Positions 1 to 9,851 of a DNA stretch of 56,936 bases are shown here, piece after piece. The first letter of the stretch is position 1, and each line of letters opens with the position of its first letter. The DNA comes from Bacillus salacetis (lineage in GTDB: Bacteria > Bacillota > Bacilli > Bacillales > Bacillaceae_B): the NCBI RefSeq assembly GCF_003581585.1, contig NZ_QXIR01000033.1, positions 1 to 56,936 of the forward strand, given 5' to 3'. The translations under genes were made by a program, and so were the position numbers. The notes under the pieces are model-generated. The model searched no databases. It worked only from the letters and a program-made list of their open reading frames with translations, and had not been told where the DNA came from.

Positions 1-1
1 G

Positions 2-83
2 TGTCAACTTCTGCGAAAAAGTATTTTTCGTTACTCGTTCGGAGCAACTTTTAAATCATATCATCCCAAGCATTCTCTGTCAA
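2..83 (-). promoter_or_regulatory. Second rRNA-type promoter (P2) and a possible third -35 box
   Basis: Read on the minus strand there is a perfect -35 TTGACA (78-83), a 17-base spacer and a -10 TATGAT (55-60). Another TTGACA lies at 2-7, but its -10 would fall outside the window. Closely spaced strong promoters pointing the same way with no open reading frame are typical of the leader region of Bacillus rRNA operons. The rRNA genes themselves would lie left of the window, so the identity of the downstream genes is inferred. Confidence 0.7.
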
Positions 84-151
84 CAAGTTTTAATAACTTT
101 TTTCAGATCAGCTTGTCCGTCTAAATGATTTGTTATTGCGACGGTCTGTAA

Positions 152-180
152 AGTATAACAAGATAGCCATATTGAGTCAA
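152..180 (-). promoter_or_regulatory. Upstream rRNA-type promoter (P1), firing leftward
   Basis: The minus strand has -35 TTGACT (175-180), a 17-base spacer and -10 TATACT (152-157). It lies 92 bases upstream of a second, equally strong promoter, and neither is followed by a reading frame within the window. Confidence 0.7.
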
Positions 181-221
181 CACACTTTTTCAAATTTTAT
201 TCCTTCCTGTTTTATCCAAAG

Positions 222-258
222 AAAAGACCGGATCAAGTTGCCCGTGATCCGGTCTTTT
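222..258. terminator. Bidirectional terminator after ptsG
   Basis: A perfect 14-bp stem (222-235 with 245-258) carries a 9-base loop and is flanked by A and T runs. It ends ptsG transcription on the minus strand and insulates it from the leftward rRNA-type promoters. Confidence 0.9.
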
Positions 259-264
259 TAATCA

Positions 265-2331
265 TCAATCTATAGTGATGATGTTTTCATCTTTGGCGTT
301 TACGCTGCCTTCTTTTTCTACCGTAACCGCCTGACCCTCTTTAAGGTTGGTAAAGATGATTGGCGTAATTGTCGAAGGAGCATTGTCTTTGATGTAGTCG
401 AGGTCCACTTTCAACAGCGGCTGCCCCGCCTCCACTTGATCTCCTTCTTTAATCAACGACTCAAACCCTTTACCTTCAAGTTTGACCGTATCGATACCGA
501 CATGGATCAGTATTTCCTTTCCGCCTTTGGACTCAATGCCGATCGCATGTTTTGTCGGGAAGACATTGACGATCTTTCCATCTACCGGAGAAACGATTAG
601 TCCGTCTGTTGGAAGGATGGCAAATCCATCACCCATCATCTTTTGAGAAAATACCTGATCAGGAACTTCTGATAGATCTTTTATTTCCCCTTTAATAGGA
701 GAAACAAATTTTTCATTGGCAAATTCCTCTTCATTCTGTAAAGCATCGGGGTTCACTTCTTCGATCTGCTGTTCAACTTCTTCATCAGTATTTGTTTCAG
801 CTTTTCGAGGAGTTTTGCCCATCATGATATCTTTCATTTGCGATTTCAATGTATCCGATTTTGGTCCGAAGATTGCCTGGATGCTGTTTCCTACTTCAAG
901 CACGCCGGAAGCCCCCAGTTTCTTCAGTCTGTTTTTATCAACTTGCTTTTCATCATTTACCGATACACGCAGACGAGTGATACATGCATCAAGGTGCGCG
1001 ATGTTTTCTTTTCCTCCCATTGCCTCAAGTACATCATGGGCAAGGTCTGATCCTTTGGAAGGTGCTCCTTCTTCTTCATCTTCATCCACCTCTTCACGGC
1101 CCGGTGTCGCAAGGTTGAATTTGCGGATGGCAAAACGGAAACCAAAGTAATAGATGACCGCAAAGACCAAACCTACCGGAATGACGAGCCACCAGTTCGT
1201 CTGCGGGTTGATGACACCGAACAGGATATAGTCGATCAATCCGCCGGAGAATGTCATACCGATCTTAACGTTAAGCAAGTGCATGGTCATGAACGACAAA
1301 CCGGCAAAGATCGCGTGAATTCCGAACAGGACCGGTGCCACGAACAGGAACGAGAACTCAAGCGGCTCTGTGATCCCTGTCAAGAATGAAGTCAATGCAG
1401 CGGACCCCATGATACCTGCCACGATTTTCTTTCTTTCAGGACGTGCTTCGTGATAGATTGCCAACGCTGCTGCAGGCAGTCCGAACATCATGAACGGATA
1501 TTTACCTGTCATGAATGTTCCAGCAGTTAAATCCTGTACATTATCCTGGATCTGTTTCATGAAGATTGCCTGGTCACCGCGGACCACTTCTCCTGCTTGA
1601 GTAGTATAAGAACCAAATTCAAACCAGAATGGTGAATAGAAAATATGGTGAAGCCCGAATGGAATCAACGAACGCTCAACCACACCGAAGATGAAAGCAG
1701 CAATCGTTCTGTTTTCTCCAAGCATGAAGTTAGAGAATGTATTAAGCCCATGTTGGACGGGCGGCCAGATGACCAGCATCAATAATCCGACAATCACTGC
1801 AGAGGCAGCAGTTGCTATCGGAACAAAACGCTTTCCGGCAAAGAAACCCAAGTATGGCGCCAGTTCAATATTAAAGAAGCGATTGTACATATAAGCAGCG
1901 AGGATACCCATGATGATACCCCCGAATACCCCAGTTTGGAGCGTCGGAATCCCCAATACATTGGCGAACGCCATATCAGCTTCAACATCTGCTGCTGTAA
2001 TGCCAAGGGCAGCTCCCATGGTTGCATTCATAATCAAGTAACCAACAATCGCAGCAAGACCGGCAACGCCTTCTCCTCCGGCGAGACCTATGGCTACCCC
2101 GACAGCGAACAACAACGCAAGGTTACTGAAAATGATACCGCCGGCTTCTTTCATTACATTTGCTACCGTCGACACCCAGCCTGTCCCTAGGAATGGGGCG
2201 ATTTCCAACAGGGTTGGATTGACGAGCGCAGACCCCAGTGCAAGCAGGATCCCTGCCGCAGGCAGAATGGCAACCGGCAGCATCAACGCTTTACCTACTT
2301 TTTGCAAAACACCGAATGCTTTTTTAAACAA
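265..2331 (-). CDS. ptsG: Glucose-specific PTS transporter, EIICBA
   Basis: The product (688 residues) takes up glucose and phosphorylates it to glucose-6-phosphate using phosphate from HPr. Domain order is IIC (membrane, about residues 1-430), IIB (about 435-515) and IIA (about 540-685). The IIB phosphocysteine is Cys450 in DACITRLRV and the IIA phosphohistidine is His610 in LIHVGIDT. The length matches B. subtilis PtsG. I chose the TTG at 2331 because a strong AGGGAGGT lies 8 bases upstream and the protein then begins like PtsG ([12 protein letters not shown]); the reading frame stays open farther upstream but runs through the terminator of the leader. GlcT is encoded just upstream and a RAT/terminator precedes the gene. 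ptsH and ptsI, which follow ptsG in B. subtilis, are absent here: a terminator follows directly. Confidence 0.96.
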   Translation of the reverse strand: MFKKAFGVLQKVGKALMLPVAILPAAGILLALGSALVNPTLLEIAPFLGTGWVSTVANVMKEAGGIIFSNLALLFAVGVAIGLAGGEGVAGLAAIVGYLIMNATMGAALGITAADVEADMAFANVLGIPTLQTGVFGGIIMGILAAYMYNRFFNIELAPYLGFFAGKRFVPIATAASAVIVGLLMLVIWPPVQHGLNTFSNFMLGENRTIAAFIFGVVERSLIPFGLHHIFYSPFWFEFGSYTTQAGEVVRGDQAIFMKQIQDNVQDLTAGTFMTGKYPFMMFGLPAAALAIYHEARPERKKIVAGIMGSAALTSFLTGITEPLEFSFLFVAPVLFGIHAIFAGLSFMTMHLLNVKIGMTFSGGLIDYILFGVINPQTNWWLVIPVGLVFAVIYYFGFRFAIRKFNLATPGREEVDEDEEEGAPSKGSDLAHDVLEAMGGKENIAHLDACITRLRVSVNDEKQVDKNRLKKLGASGVLEVGNSIQAIFGPKSDTLKSQMKDIMMGKTPRKAETNTDEEVEQQIEEVNPDALQNEEEFANEKFVSPIKGEIKDLSEVPDQVFSQKMMGDGFAILPTDGLIVSPVDGKIVNVFPTKHAIGIESKGGKEILIHVGIDTVKLEGKGFESLIKEGDQVEAGQPLLKVDLDYIKDNAPSTITPIIFTNLKEGQAVTVEKEGSVNAKDENIITID

Positions 2332-2381
2332 ATTGATGACCTCCCTAGTACTTTGTATGGACAAGATAATAGCAGCAAACA

Positions 2382-2493
2382 CAAAAAAGGCATGAGCAAA
2401 AGGAGACTCTGATTGTGTATAAGGATAGACTTCCCCCAAAGTACACGAATCAATCATCTTCTTTAACTCATGCCTGATCGTATCAGTAACACG
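2382..2493 (-). promoter_or_regulatory. GlcT target: RAT antiterminator overlapping a terminator
   Basis: On the minus strand, 2467-2493 reads GTGTTACTGATACGATCAGG followed by CATGAG, which fits the ribonucleic antiterminator family bound by BglG/GlcT proteins. Its last 9 bases (AGGCATGAG) are complementary to CTCATGCCT at about 2388-2396, which is followed by a T run. The stem extends inward with further imperfect pairs, forming a terminator with a long loop. RAT folding and terminator folding exclude each other, as in B. subtilis ptsG. The RAT starts only 17 bases after the glcT stop codon, so transcription must begin inside glcT or upstream of it. Confidence 0.85.
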
Positions 2494-2509
2494 TTAAAAG
2501 ATTAGTTCA

Positions 2510-3352
2510 TTATTTAACTTTATTCTGTATGCGCTGCAGATGCATGGTCAGGTAGACCGCCTCTGCGTCATCCACTGGTTTCTTCAGTGTTTGCTGCATC
2601 ATCTTGATTAGTTTCCACGAGAGATTATAGCACAGTGGGTATTCTTCTTTCAACAGCAAAGCGATTTTTTCCGGTTCCTGGACCCTTTCCTGCCTCAGCA
2701 CCCTCTCTATCGTATAACGAAGATGGCGCACCAATCTCATATAATGGACACTTTCCTTATCGATATCCACCTTTAATACATCTTCAATTGTGGAGGTTAA
2801 GGTTCCGATCAATTGAGAATGCTGGTTGACCTGTGATAAGTCTTTGTTCATCATGGCACTATGGATATGCAGCGCAATGAATCCGATTTCCCCTTCAGGC
2901 AGTTCGACATTCGTCTCCTTATTCAATAGGGCGACTACTTCTCTTGCCACTTCATATTCAAATGGATAAAGCGCCTTTGTTTCCATCAAAAAAGGATTCC
3001 GTATCGCCATGCCCTTCATCAGCCGGTTTATCGCAAACAAAATATGGTCGGTAAGGGCAACGTGGATGTGTTCATTCAAAAAAGAGTTTGTTCTGTTCCG
3101 GATCAGCTCGATGGCTGAAATGATGGTATCCAGCATATCTTCCTCAAGATAAGGGAGAAGCATTTTGTATTGCTCCTGTTCCTTTTCCCCTTTCAGCACA
3201 AACATCTTCTCTGCTAAATCGTTTTCCAGAAAGTCTCCTTTTTTTGCATTGAAGCCGATTCCCTTACCTATCAGCACAACTTCTCCATAGCCCTCATGCT
3301 TGGCAATCAGGACATTATTATTCAGGACTTTCTTTACTTCTATATGAACCAT
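2510..3352 (-). CDS. glcT: PtsG operon transcription antiterminator GlcT (BglG family)
   Basis: This 280-residue protein has the BglG/LicT layout: an N-terminal RNA-binding CAT domain (about residues 1-60) and two PTS regulation domains (PRD1 about 65-170, PRD2 about 175-280). Conserved PRD histidines are visible in NEHIHVALTDH, ALHIHSA and TMHLQR. Known family biology: without glucose, the glucose permease phosphorylates and inactivates GlcT; with glucose, GlcT dimers bind the RAT in the ptsG leader and allow read-through. Its position just upstream of the ptsG RAT supports this. The ATG at 3352 follows GAGGG by 9 bases. I saw no terminator between glcT and ptsG other than the RAT-linked one. 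Confidence 0.93.
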   Translation of the reverse strand: MVHIEVKKVLNNNVLIAKHEGYGEVVLIGKGIGFNAKKGDFLENDLAEKMFVLKGEKEQEQYKMLLPYLEEDMLDTIISAIELIRNRTNSFLNEHIHVALTDHILFAINRLMKGMAIRNPFLMETKALYPFEYEVAREVVALLNKETNVELPEGEIGFIALHIHSAMMNKDLSQVNQHSQLIGTLTSTIEDVLKVDIDKESVHYMRLVRHLRYTIERVLRQERVQEPEKIALLLKEEYPLCYNLSWKLIKMMQQTLKKPVDDAEAVYLTMHLQRIQNKVK

Positions 3353-3591
3353 GAGTGATTTCCCTCTTTTTTCAGTTGAGACTTAACATATTGTATGATT
3401 CTAACGAAAGCGCATACTTTTTTCAACGAAAGAATACCTGACCCGGCCGGCTTTCGGCAATCTTCCTTTCAGCTTATTTGGTAAGTTAGCCTTTATTAAG
3501 GCCGCTATGGAACAACCTCTATTTCCGATACATATAAATATTGAGGAAAACATGGATGAATTCTCAAATAATGAAAAGCAAGGAGAATATC

Positions 3592-5118
3592 ATGGCCTCA
3601 AAGACTAAGCCTTTATTATCTGTATATCTATTTCCTGACAAGAACATACACAGCGAAGAATTAATCTCACTGATTGAGAGGCTGGAAAAGGATCATATTT
3701 CTATTGAAATCCTGGATCAAAACAGCTCCGTGCCTGAACTGTTCACCAAGAATCCGAGGGTATATGTCTCCATCGGCAGCAACTGGAGGGAATTCCCCTC
3801 ATTGGTTTCAATGCCGCTGCACGAGAAAAAACGCTGGCTTCATTTTTCCGGCCCGGACAAAGTCCAGTCCCGCCAACTCTTTTATTGCTGGCTGTCATGC
3901 ACAGAACAATTGATTGAAAACAAGAAGCTTTCTCCTTCCCGGTTTTCTTCCGATACTCCCTTAATCTCAATATTTACAGCTGCCTACCGTTCAAAGGATA
4001 AAATTCAACGGCCTTTTCAATCCCTATTGAAGCAAACCTACCAAAACTGGGAGTGGGTCATTGTAGATGATTCAGATGACGGAGGAGAAACCTATAAAGA
4101 ATATCTCATCAAGCTTGATGATCCACGAGTGAGAAGATACCGGCAAGATGAATATAACGGTTATATCGGTGCCGTTAAAAGGTATGCTGCAAGCCTCTGC
4201 ACGGGCGAGATCCTTGTGGAAGTGGATCACGATGATGAACTCACCGCAGATTGTCTGCAAAAGATTGCCGATGCCTTCAAGAACAATCCGGACTGCGGGT
4301 TTGTTTTCGGGGATTGTTCAGAGGTTTATGAAGAGAACCAGCAGGGCCATTGGTACGGGTGGGACTGTGGATTTGGTTATTCTGTATACTACCGGGTCTG
4401 GCTGCATGAAATGGGCCGCTGGCAGAATGTTTATAGAAACACAGCCATCAACGGCAATACACTGCGGCACCTGGTTGGACTGCCGAATCATCCGAGGGCA
4501 TGGACGAGAGAATGCTATCACCTTGCCGGCGGGCATCGGGAAGAACTTCTTGTCGCTGATGATTACGATCTATTGATACGCACCTTCCTGATTACCAAAT
4601 ATGCCGCAATCCCCGATTTGCTGTATATCCAATATCGTAATTCAAACGGAAACAACTCTACTTTCATAAGAAATAAACAGATCCAAATTCTTGTAAAGGA
4701 ACTAAAGGATTACTACTCACAAAGAGTCAGCAGCAGGTTGAGTGAGCTTGATATGACGGGCGCGCTTCCTTACCAGAGAGTGTGGGAAGCCTCTCGGGAT
4801 GACCCTTTCCGAAAAACAACCCACATAACGGCCAGGAATCCAGGCAGGAAATCATTGATTTTTGCCATCCCCTATGAAGAAGCCAAAACAGATGCTTTAT
4901 ATAAAGCACTGGAAGATTCACTGGAAAATAACTTCAAAGATTGTGAAATCATCGTTGTAGGAGATGTGCCGAAAGACATTGAACACTTTGCTGCAAAAGC
5001 TCCTGCCGGTGCGGTCAGATGGTGGCAGATGGAGGAAGGCCGTCCCTTGGACTATTTCATCCGGTATGGAGAATACTGCACTTCCGGTATCAGGCAGGAA
5101 GTTATCATATGCCAGTAG
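3592..5118 (+). CDS. Family 2 glycosyltransferase
   Basis: The product is 508 residues. A GT-A type glycosyltransferase domain begins near residue 123 (PLISIFTAAYRSKDKIQRP) and has a VIVDDSDDGG nucleotide-binding motif and a VDHDDE metal-binding DxD-like motif. The first ~120 residues and the last ~130 match nothing I recognise. I chose the ATG at 3592, 6 bases after GGAG, rather than an upstream TTG at 3541 that has no ribosome site. It heads a run of rhamnose-precursor genes (52 bases before rmlA), so it probably transfers rhamnose or a related dTDP sugar; this is inferred. A GT2 gene followed by thymidylyltransferase, dehydratase, reductase and epimerase resembles the B. subtilis sps spore-coat polysaccharide operon, so a spore-surface role is possible. 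No signal peptide is visible. Confidence 0.85.
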   Translation: MASKTKPLLSVYLFPDKNIHSEELISLIERLEKDHISIEILDQNSSVPELFTKNPRVYVSIGSNWREFPSLVSMPLHEKKRWLHFSGPDKVQSRQLFYCWLSCTEQLIENKKLSPSRFSSDTPLISIFTAAYRSKDKIQRPFQSLLKQTYQNWEWVIVDDSDDGGETYKEYLIKLDDPRVRRYRQDEYNGYIGAVKRYAASLCTGEILVEVDHDDELTADCLQKIADAFKNNPDCGFVFGDCSEVYEENQQGHWYGWDCGFGYSVYYRVWLHEMGRWQNVYRNTAINGNTLRHLVGLPNHPRAWTRECYHLAGGHREELLVADDYDLLIRTFLITKYAAIPDLLYIQYRNSNGNNSTFIRNKQIQILVKELKDYYSQRVSSRLSELDMTGALPYQRVWEASRDDPFRKTTHITARNPGRKSLIFAIPYEEAKTDALYKALEDSLENNFKDCEIIVVGDVPKDIEHFAAKAPAGAVRWWQMEEGRPLDYFIRYGEYCTSGIRQEVIICQ

Positions 5119-5169
5119 CAAGTTTTTTCAAAATACGTTCCCGTATCGCATTAAGGAGGTGGAAATCAA

Positions 5170-6060
5170 ATGAAGGGAATCATTCTAGCGGGCGGCAGCG
5201 GCACCAGACTGTATCCGCTGACCAATGCAGTGTCCAAGCAGCTTCTCCCTGTATTCGACAAACCACTGATCTACTATCCGCTTTCCATTCTCATGCTCGC
5301 GGGGATCAAGGAAATATTGATCATCTCCACAAGAGCCGATATTCCCCGGTTCGAGAAGTTGCTCGGTGACGGGTCTCAGCTGGGGCTCCACCTTCATTAC
5401 CTTATCCAGGAAAAGCCAGAGGGAATCGCTCAAGCTTTTGTCATTGGAGAGGAATTCATAGGAGAAGATCCGGTATGCCTGATACTTGGAGACAATATAT
5501 TTTATGGACATAATTTTACGAAAACACTCGAAACCGCTGCGCAAACCAATATCGGTGCCACCGTTTTCGGCTATCAAGTAAAAGATCCCGGCCGTTTCGG
5601 GGTCGTGGAATTCGACCAGCACCAGAAGGTCATCTCTCTTGAAGAGAAACCCTCCCATCCCAAATCAAATTATGCAGTGACCGGTCTATATTTCTACGAT
5701 AATAGAGTTGTGGACTTTGCTAAAAAACTCTCTAAGTCAGCAAGAGGCGAATACGAAATCACCTCTATCAACCAATTCTATTTACAAGAAAACGCGCTTC
5801 AGGTCAAACTTCTCGGCAGGGGATTCAGCTGGTTTGATACCGGCACCCACAAATCATTGCTTGATGCCGCCCTTTTCATTCAGACCATCCAGGAAAGACA
5901 GAACCTCCGAATTGCCTGCATTGAAGAAATCGCTTTTCGAAAAGGGTATATTGACGAATATCAGCTGGCAGAATTGGCCAAACCGCTTAAAAGCAACGAC
6001 TACGGATTGTATCTGATGAAGCTGGCTTCTCAACACAAAAACAGGAAAGGAGGGCTTTAA
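5170..6060 (+). CDS. rmlA: Glucose-1-phosphate thymidylyltransferase
   Basis: The enzyme makes dTDP-glucose from dTTP and glucose-1-phosphate, the first step of dTDP-L-rhamnose synthesis. The N-terminal signature [16 protein letters not shown] and the following [10 protein letters not shown] (sugar-phosphate nucleotidylyltransferase motifs) are intact, and [10 protein letters not shown] supplies the metal site. At 296 residues it is the long RmlA type, longer than the roughly 246 I recall for B. subtilis SpsI. The start follows AAGGAGGTGG. It is in an operon with the upstream glycosyltransferase and the downstream dehydratase, whose ATG follows its stop codon immediately. Confidence 0.95.
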   Translation: MKGIILAGGSGTRLYPLTNAVSKQLLPVFDKPLIYYPLSILMLAGIKEILIISTRADIPRFEKLLGDGSQLGLHLHYLIQEKPEGIAQAFVIGEEFIGEDPVCLILGDNIFYGHNFTKTLETAAQTNIGATVFGYQVKDPGRFGVVEFDQHQKVISLEEKPSHPKSNYAVTGLYFYDNRVVDFAKKLSKSARGEYEITSINQFYLQENALQVKLLGRGFSWFDTGTHKSLLDAALFIQTIQERQNLRIACIEEIAFRKGYIDEYQLAELAKPLKSNDYGLYLMKLASQHKNRKGGL

Positions 6061-7017
6061 ATGAACTTGCTCATCACTGGCGGAGCAGGATTCATCGGAA
6101 TGAATTTTGTCAGGATGGTACTTGCCTGCTCCCATCATCAAGTAACGGTGGCAGATTCGCTCACATATGCCAGCCATCCACAAGAGATAAAGACCCTGTC
6201 AACCAACCCCCGTTTCCGCTTTTTAAAAAGGGATATTTCCAATGAAATGGACATAGCACACATATTTGACAGAGAATATGACGCTGTCATAAATTTCGCA
6301 GCAGAATCTCATGTAGATAACAGCATACACAATGCCGATCTCTTCCTTCAGACCAATATCACCGGTACACATAATCTATTAAAATACGCAAAAAAAGGAT
6401 TCGCCAACAAAATGATACAGATTTCCACCGATGAAGTGTACGGGACCCTGGCTCCTGACGACCAGCCGTTTACTGAGAATTCCCCTCTCCAACCAAACAA
6501 CCCGTATTCGGCAACAAAAGCGAGTGCAGACTTACTGGTCCGGTCTTTTTTCGAAACCTATGGTCTTCCTTTGATCATCACCCGGTGCAGCAATAATTTC
6601 GGCCCATTCCAGCATGCTGAAAAATTCATCCCGACGGTCATCCGCAATGCTCTGCAAGACAAGGAAATACCTGTCTATGGAGACGGCAGGCAAATACGCG
6701 ATTGGCTTTATGTAGAAGACCATTGCATGGCAATCCTGCAAATCCTCGAAAAAGGCAGGCCTGGGGAAGTCTATAATATCGGCGGAGAAAATGAACACCA
6801 AAACATTGAAATCGCCAGAACCATCCTGCAGCTCCTCAAGAAACCTGACAGCTTGATAACATATGTAAAAGACCGCCCGGGACATGACAGAAGATACGCC
6901 ATTGATTCCTCCAAACTCCAACGTGAAACAGGATGGAAGCCATCAGGGAGATTCATTGACAGGCTTGAATATACAGTGAACTGGTTTGGCAAGCATCACA
7001 AAGGTGACCGGCCATGA
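6061..7017 (+). CDS. rmlB: dTDP-glucose 4,6-dehydratase
   Basis: An extended short-chain dehydrogenase of 318 residues. The NAD-binding GGAGFIG is at the N-terminus, the catalytic Tyr-Lys pair is in YSATKAS, and the catalytic Thr-Asp-Glu is in QISTDEVYG. It converts dTDP-glucose to dTDP-4-keto-6-deoxyglucose, the second rhamnose step. It abuts rmlA and overlaps rmlD by 4 bases (ATGA), so the genes are translationally coupled. Confidence 0.95.
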   Translation: MNLLITGGAGFIGMNFVRMVLACSHHQVTVADSLTYASHPQEIKTLSTNPRFRFLKRDISNEMDIAHIFDREYDAVINFAAESHVDNSIHNADLFLQTNITGTHNLLKYAKKGFANKMIQISTDEVYGTLAPDDQPFTENSPLQPNNPYSATKASADLLVRSFFETYGLPLIITRCSNNFGPFQHAEKFIPTVIRNALQDKEIPVYGDGRQIRDWLYVEDHCMAILQILEKGRPGEVYNIGGENEHQNIEIARTILQLLKKPDSLITYVKDRPGHDRRYAIDSSKLQRETGWKPSGRFIDRLEYTVNWFGKHHKGDRP

Positions 7018-7865
7018 AAATAGCCATCACCGGCGCCGGCGGACAATTAGGAACAGACCTTGCAGAGTTCCTGACAAAAAAAGGGCATACAGTGATCCCT
7101 TACCTTAAAAGCGAGTGCGATGTCACCCAGCTTCAGGCAATCCGGAAAGCATTGGACAGAGACCGGCCGGACACTGTGCTGAATGCTGCTGCTTTTGCAA
7201 AGGTGGATGTTTGTGAGAGCGAACAGGAAAAAGCATATTCCATCAACACTGCCGCACCCTGTTATCTCGCTTTGGAAACAAAGAGGCTTAATATGAAATT
7301 CATCCATTTCAGTACAGATTATGTATTTTCAGGGAAACGTTCAACCCCATATGAGGAAAATGATGAAGCCCGGCCTGGAACCGTCTACGGAAAAAGCAAG
7401 CTGCTGGGAGAATACTTCGTCTCGTCCATCAATCCGGATGCGACCATCATCAGGACTTCCTGGTTGTTCGGACATACCGGAAGGAATTTCGTCAAGACTA
7501 TCCGTGATCTGGCCCGCGGCAGGGAGTCGATCCAAGTTGTGAGCGATCAATTCGGATCGCCTGCCTATACCTGTGACCTGGCCGCTTGCACCGAAAAACT
7601 GCTGTACTGCCCGCCCGGGATTTATCATGTCTCGAATTCAGGCAGCTGCAGCTGGCATGATTTTGCCAGTGAAGTCGTCAGGCTGCTGAATGAAGAGTGC
7701 ACCGTTATACCGGTAACTTCACAGGAGTACGGAAGCACTGTTCCAAGGCCGGCATATTCTGTACTAAGCCATAAAAAAATAAATGAAAAAGGAATCTTCA
7801 TGCGGAATTGGAAAGAAGCATTACATGAATATCTGACGAAGGAGGGTGATAGGAATGAAGATTAA
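7014..7865 (+). CDS. rmlD: dTDP-4-dehydrorhamnose reductase
   Basis: A 283-residue NAD(P)-dependent short-chain dehydrogenase with N-terminal GAGGQLG, the STDYVF segment and the catalytic YGKSKLLGE motif. It performs the final reduction to dTDP-L-rhamnose. It overlaps rmlB at its start and rmlC at its end. In this operon the reductase comes before the epimerase gene although the epimerase acts first. Confidence 0.94.
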   Translation: MKIAITGAGGQLGTDLAEFLTKKGHTVIPYLKSECDVTQLQAIRKALDRDRPDTVLNAAAFAKVDVCESEQEKAYSINTAAPCYLALETKRLNMKFIHFSTDYVFSGKRSTPYEENDEARPGTVYGKSKLLGEYFVSSINPDATIIRTSWLFGHTGRNFVKTIRDLARGRESIQVVSDQFGSPAYTCDLAACTEKLLYCPPGIYHVSNSGSCSWHDFASEVVRLLNEECTVIPVTSQEYGSTVPRPAYSVLSHKKINEKGIFMRNWKEALHEYLTKEGDRNED

Positions 7866-8313
7866 CGGCGTGGCAACAAAAAAACTGGTCAAACATACGG
7901 ATGACCGGGGTTTTTTCGCTGAAGTGCTCAGGGATGATGAAAACCTCCTGTCCCGATTCGGACAGCTTTCCTGGTCCACTTCCTATCCGGGGGTCATCAA
8001 GGCGTTTCACTACCATGAAAATCAGGATGACCTATGGTTCTTCCCCTCAGGAAATGTGCAGGCAGTCCTCTATGACCTCAGGGAGCACTCCTCTACCAAA
8101 GGTCAAACAAACGTTTTTTATATGGGAGAACACAATCCGATCTTATTGTTGATTCCTAAAGGAGTCGCCCATGGATACCGGGTCCTCGGACAAGAGCCGG
8201 CCACCATTGTGTACTGCACAACCCAGTCCTATAATCCCCGCAATCCTGATGAGAAACGAATCCCCTGGGATGATGAAACAATAGGCTTTGACTGGTCTAC
8301 TGAAAACAGATAG
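7855..8313 (+). CDS. rmlC: dTDP-4-dehydrorhamnose 3,5-epimerase
   Basis: The product is 152 residues and cupin-like. Family marks are DDRGFFAEV near the N-terminus, the catalytic histidine region KAFHYH, PKGVAHGYRVLG, and the C-terminal tryptophan-rich IPWDDETIGFDW. It is shorter than typical RmlC (about 180 residues), as in the SpsL-type epimerases of bacilli. The ATG at 7855 is 8 bases after GGAGGG and lies inside the last 11 bases of rmlD, so translation is coupled. It is the last gene of the operon: a strong terminator overlaps its stop codon. Confidence 0.92.
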   Translation: MKINGVATKKLVKHTDDRGFFAEVLRDDENLLSRFGQLSWSTSYPGVIKAFHYHENQDDLWFFPSGNVQAVLYDLREHSSTKGQTNVFYMGEHNPILLLIPKGVAHGYRVLGQEPATIVYCTTQSYNPRNPDEKRIPWDDETIGFDWSTENR

Positions 8314-8338
8314 AGGGCTTCCAATGCGGAAGCCCTCT
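8312..8338. terminator. Bidirectional terminator between rmlC and pbuG
   Basis: An 11-bp perfect stem (8312-8322 with 8328-8338) with a 5-base loop separates the convergent rhamnose operon and pbuG. Its first bases overlap the rmlC stop codon. Confidence 0.85.
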
Positions 8339-8344
8339 TAATTA

Positions 8345-9679
8345 TTAAATCAAGAAGATAAAGTACAGTACAAAGATAATGAACAGAAGATACATGATTG
8401 GATGAATTTCTTTTGTGCGTCCCTTCATGATCATCGTGATCGGGTAAAAAATGAAGCCGACTGCAATACCCGTTGCGATGCTGTACGTTAACGGCATAGC
8501 GATGATAGTCAGGAATGCTGGCACAGCAATCTCGAATCGGTTCCAGTCGATTTTACCGATGGCAGAAACCATCAGGACACCGACGATGATTAATGCTGGT
8601 GCCGTTACCGGTGCCGTGATTACTTCAAGCAGCGGGAAGAAGAACAGTGACAGCAGGAATAGTACTGCCGTTATGACAGAAGCGAAGCCTGATCTCGCGC
8701 CGGCTGCAACCCCTGCAGAAGATTCAATGTATGAAGTCGTTGTCGAAGTACCAAGCACCGCTCCAACTACTGTTGCGCAGGAATCCGCGAAAAGCGCCTT
8801 GCCTGCTCTTGGAAGTTTGTTATCCTTCATCAGATTTGCCTGATTGGCAACCGCTACAAGCGTACCTGCAGTATCAAAGAAGTCAACGAACAAGAAAGTC
8901 AGTACGACTACAAGCATCTGGATCGTGAAAACACTTGAAACATCATTGAAAAGCGGTTCCACTGCAGCTCCGAATGTCGGTTCAAGACTCGGCACTGCAC
9001 CGACAATCTGGTTTGGTAGATCGATCAAGCCGAAAATCATACCAGCAATGGCTGTGATCACCATTCCGAAGAAAATGCCGCCCTTTACTCCCCTCGTCAT
9101 CAGGATGACTGTAACGAAGATCCCGAATACCGCAAGAAGTGTGTTGCCGTCACCAAGGTTCCCAAGGCCGACAAGTGTCGCATCATTATTCGTGATGATA
9201 CCTGCATTCTGAAAACCTACAAAAGTAATAAAAAGGCCGATCCCCGCTCCTACCGCGAATTTCAATTCAGCAGGAATGGAGTTGATGATTTTTTCACGAA
9301 GCCCTGTCAGGGTCATAAGGATAAAAATCAAACCGGAAATCAATACGCCCGTCAAGGCAGCCTGCCATGAAATCCCCATCGTCAAAACGACTGTGTAAGC
9401 AAAGAATGCGTTAAGTCCCATACCCGGGGCAAGTGCGATCGGATACTTGGCTATGAGCCCCATTATGAGTGATCCGATTGCGGCAGCCAGTGCCGTTGCG
9501 ACAAATACTGCTCCATAATCCATCCTCATGCTGTCCGGAAGATCCGGCACCGACTCCAGCGAAAGTGTAATCGGGTTGACGACCAGAATATAAGCCATGG
9601 ATAAAAACGTTGTCAGTCCGCCGATGATTTCGCGGCTGTAATTCGTTCCAAGTTCATTAAACTGGAAAAACTTTTTCAT
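8345..9679 (-). CDS. pbuG: Guanine/hypoxanthine permease (NCS2 family)
   Basis: This 444-residue permease has about 12 hydrophobic segments and strong likeness to B. subtilis PbuG: an N-terminal FFQFNELGTNYSREIIGG segment and LAPGMGLNAFFAY in the AzgA-like branch of the family. It imports hypoxanthine and guanine by proton symport. The start codon follows GAGGAGGT by about 6 bases. A guanine-type riboswitch with a terminator precedes it, so expression should fall when guanine or hypoxanthine is plentiful. Next upstream is guaA, also riboswitch-controlled. Confidence 0.94.
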   Translation of the reverse strand: MKKFFQFNELGTNYSREIIGGLTTFLSMAYILVVNPITLSLESVPDLPDSMRMDYGAVFVATALAAAIGSLIMGLIAKYPIALAPGMGLNAFFAYTVVLTMGISWQAALTGVLISGLIFILMTLTGLREKIINSIPAELKFAVGAGIGLFITFVGFQNAGIITNNDATLVGLGNLGDGNTLLAVFGIFVTVILMTRGVKGGIFFGMVITAIAGMIFGLIDLPNQIVGAVPSLEPTFGAAVEPLFNDVSSVFTIQMLVVVLTFLFVDFFDTAGTLVAVANQANLMKDNKLPRAGKALFADSCATVVGAVLGTSTTTSYIESSAGVAAGARSGFASVITAVLFLLSLFFFPLLEVITAPVTAPALIIVGVLMVSAIGKIDWNRFEIAVPAFLTIIAMPLTYSIATGIAVGFIFYPITMIMKGRTKEIHPIMYLLFIIFVLYFIFLI

Positions 9680-9735
9680 TTCCTTACCTCCTCTAAAATA
9701 TCCGCCGTCTATCTTCGAGATGCCCCGTTTGAACG

Positions 9736-9769
9736 TAAAAACGCCCTGAACAACCGTCGTTCAGGGCGT
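9736..9769 (-). terminator. Riboswitch-controlled terminator of pbuG
   Basis: On the minus strand a 10-bp GC-rich perfect stem (9742-9751 with 9759-9768) is followed by a T run. It lies between the guanine aptamer and pbuG and is the expression platform. Confidence 0.88.
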
Positions 9770-9851
9770 GACATACTGGTAAGGGAAAGAAAAGAACTAG
9801 TTTAATAGAAAAATAATAGCATGAATCTGTATCGACTAGTCTTCATCAGAC

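Noticed and set aside
716..1150. Plus-strand frame opposite ptsG
   Set aside because: It runs antisense through the IIB/linker region of an unmistakable ptsG, is Ser/Pro-rich and has no ribosome site.
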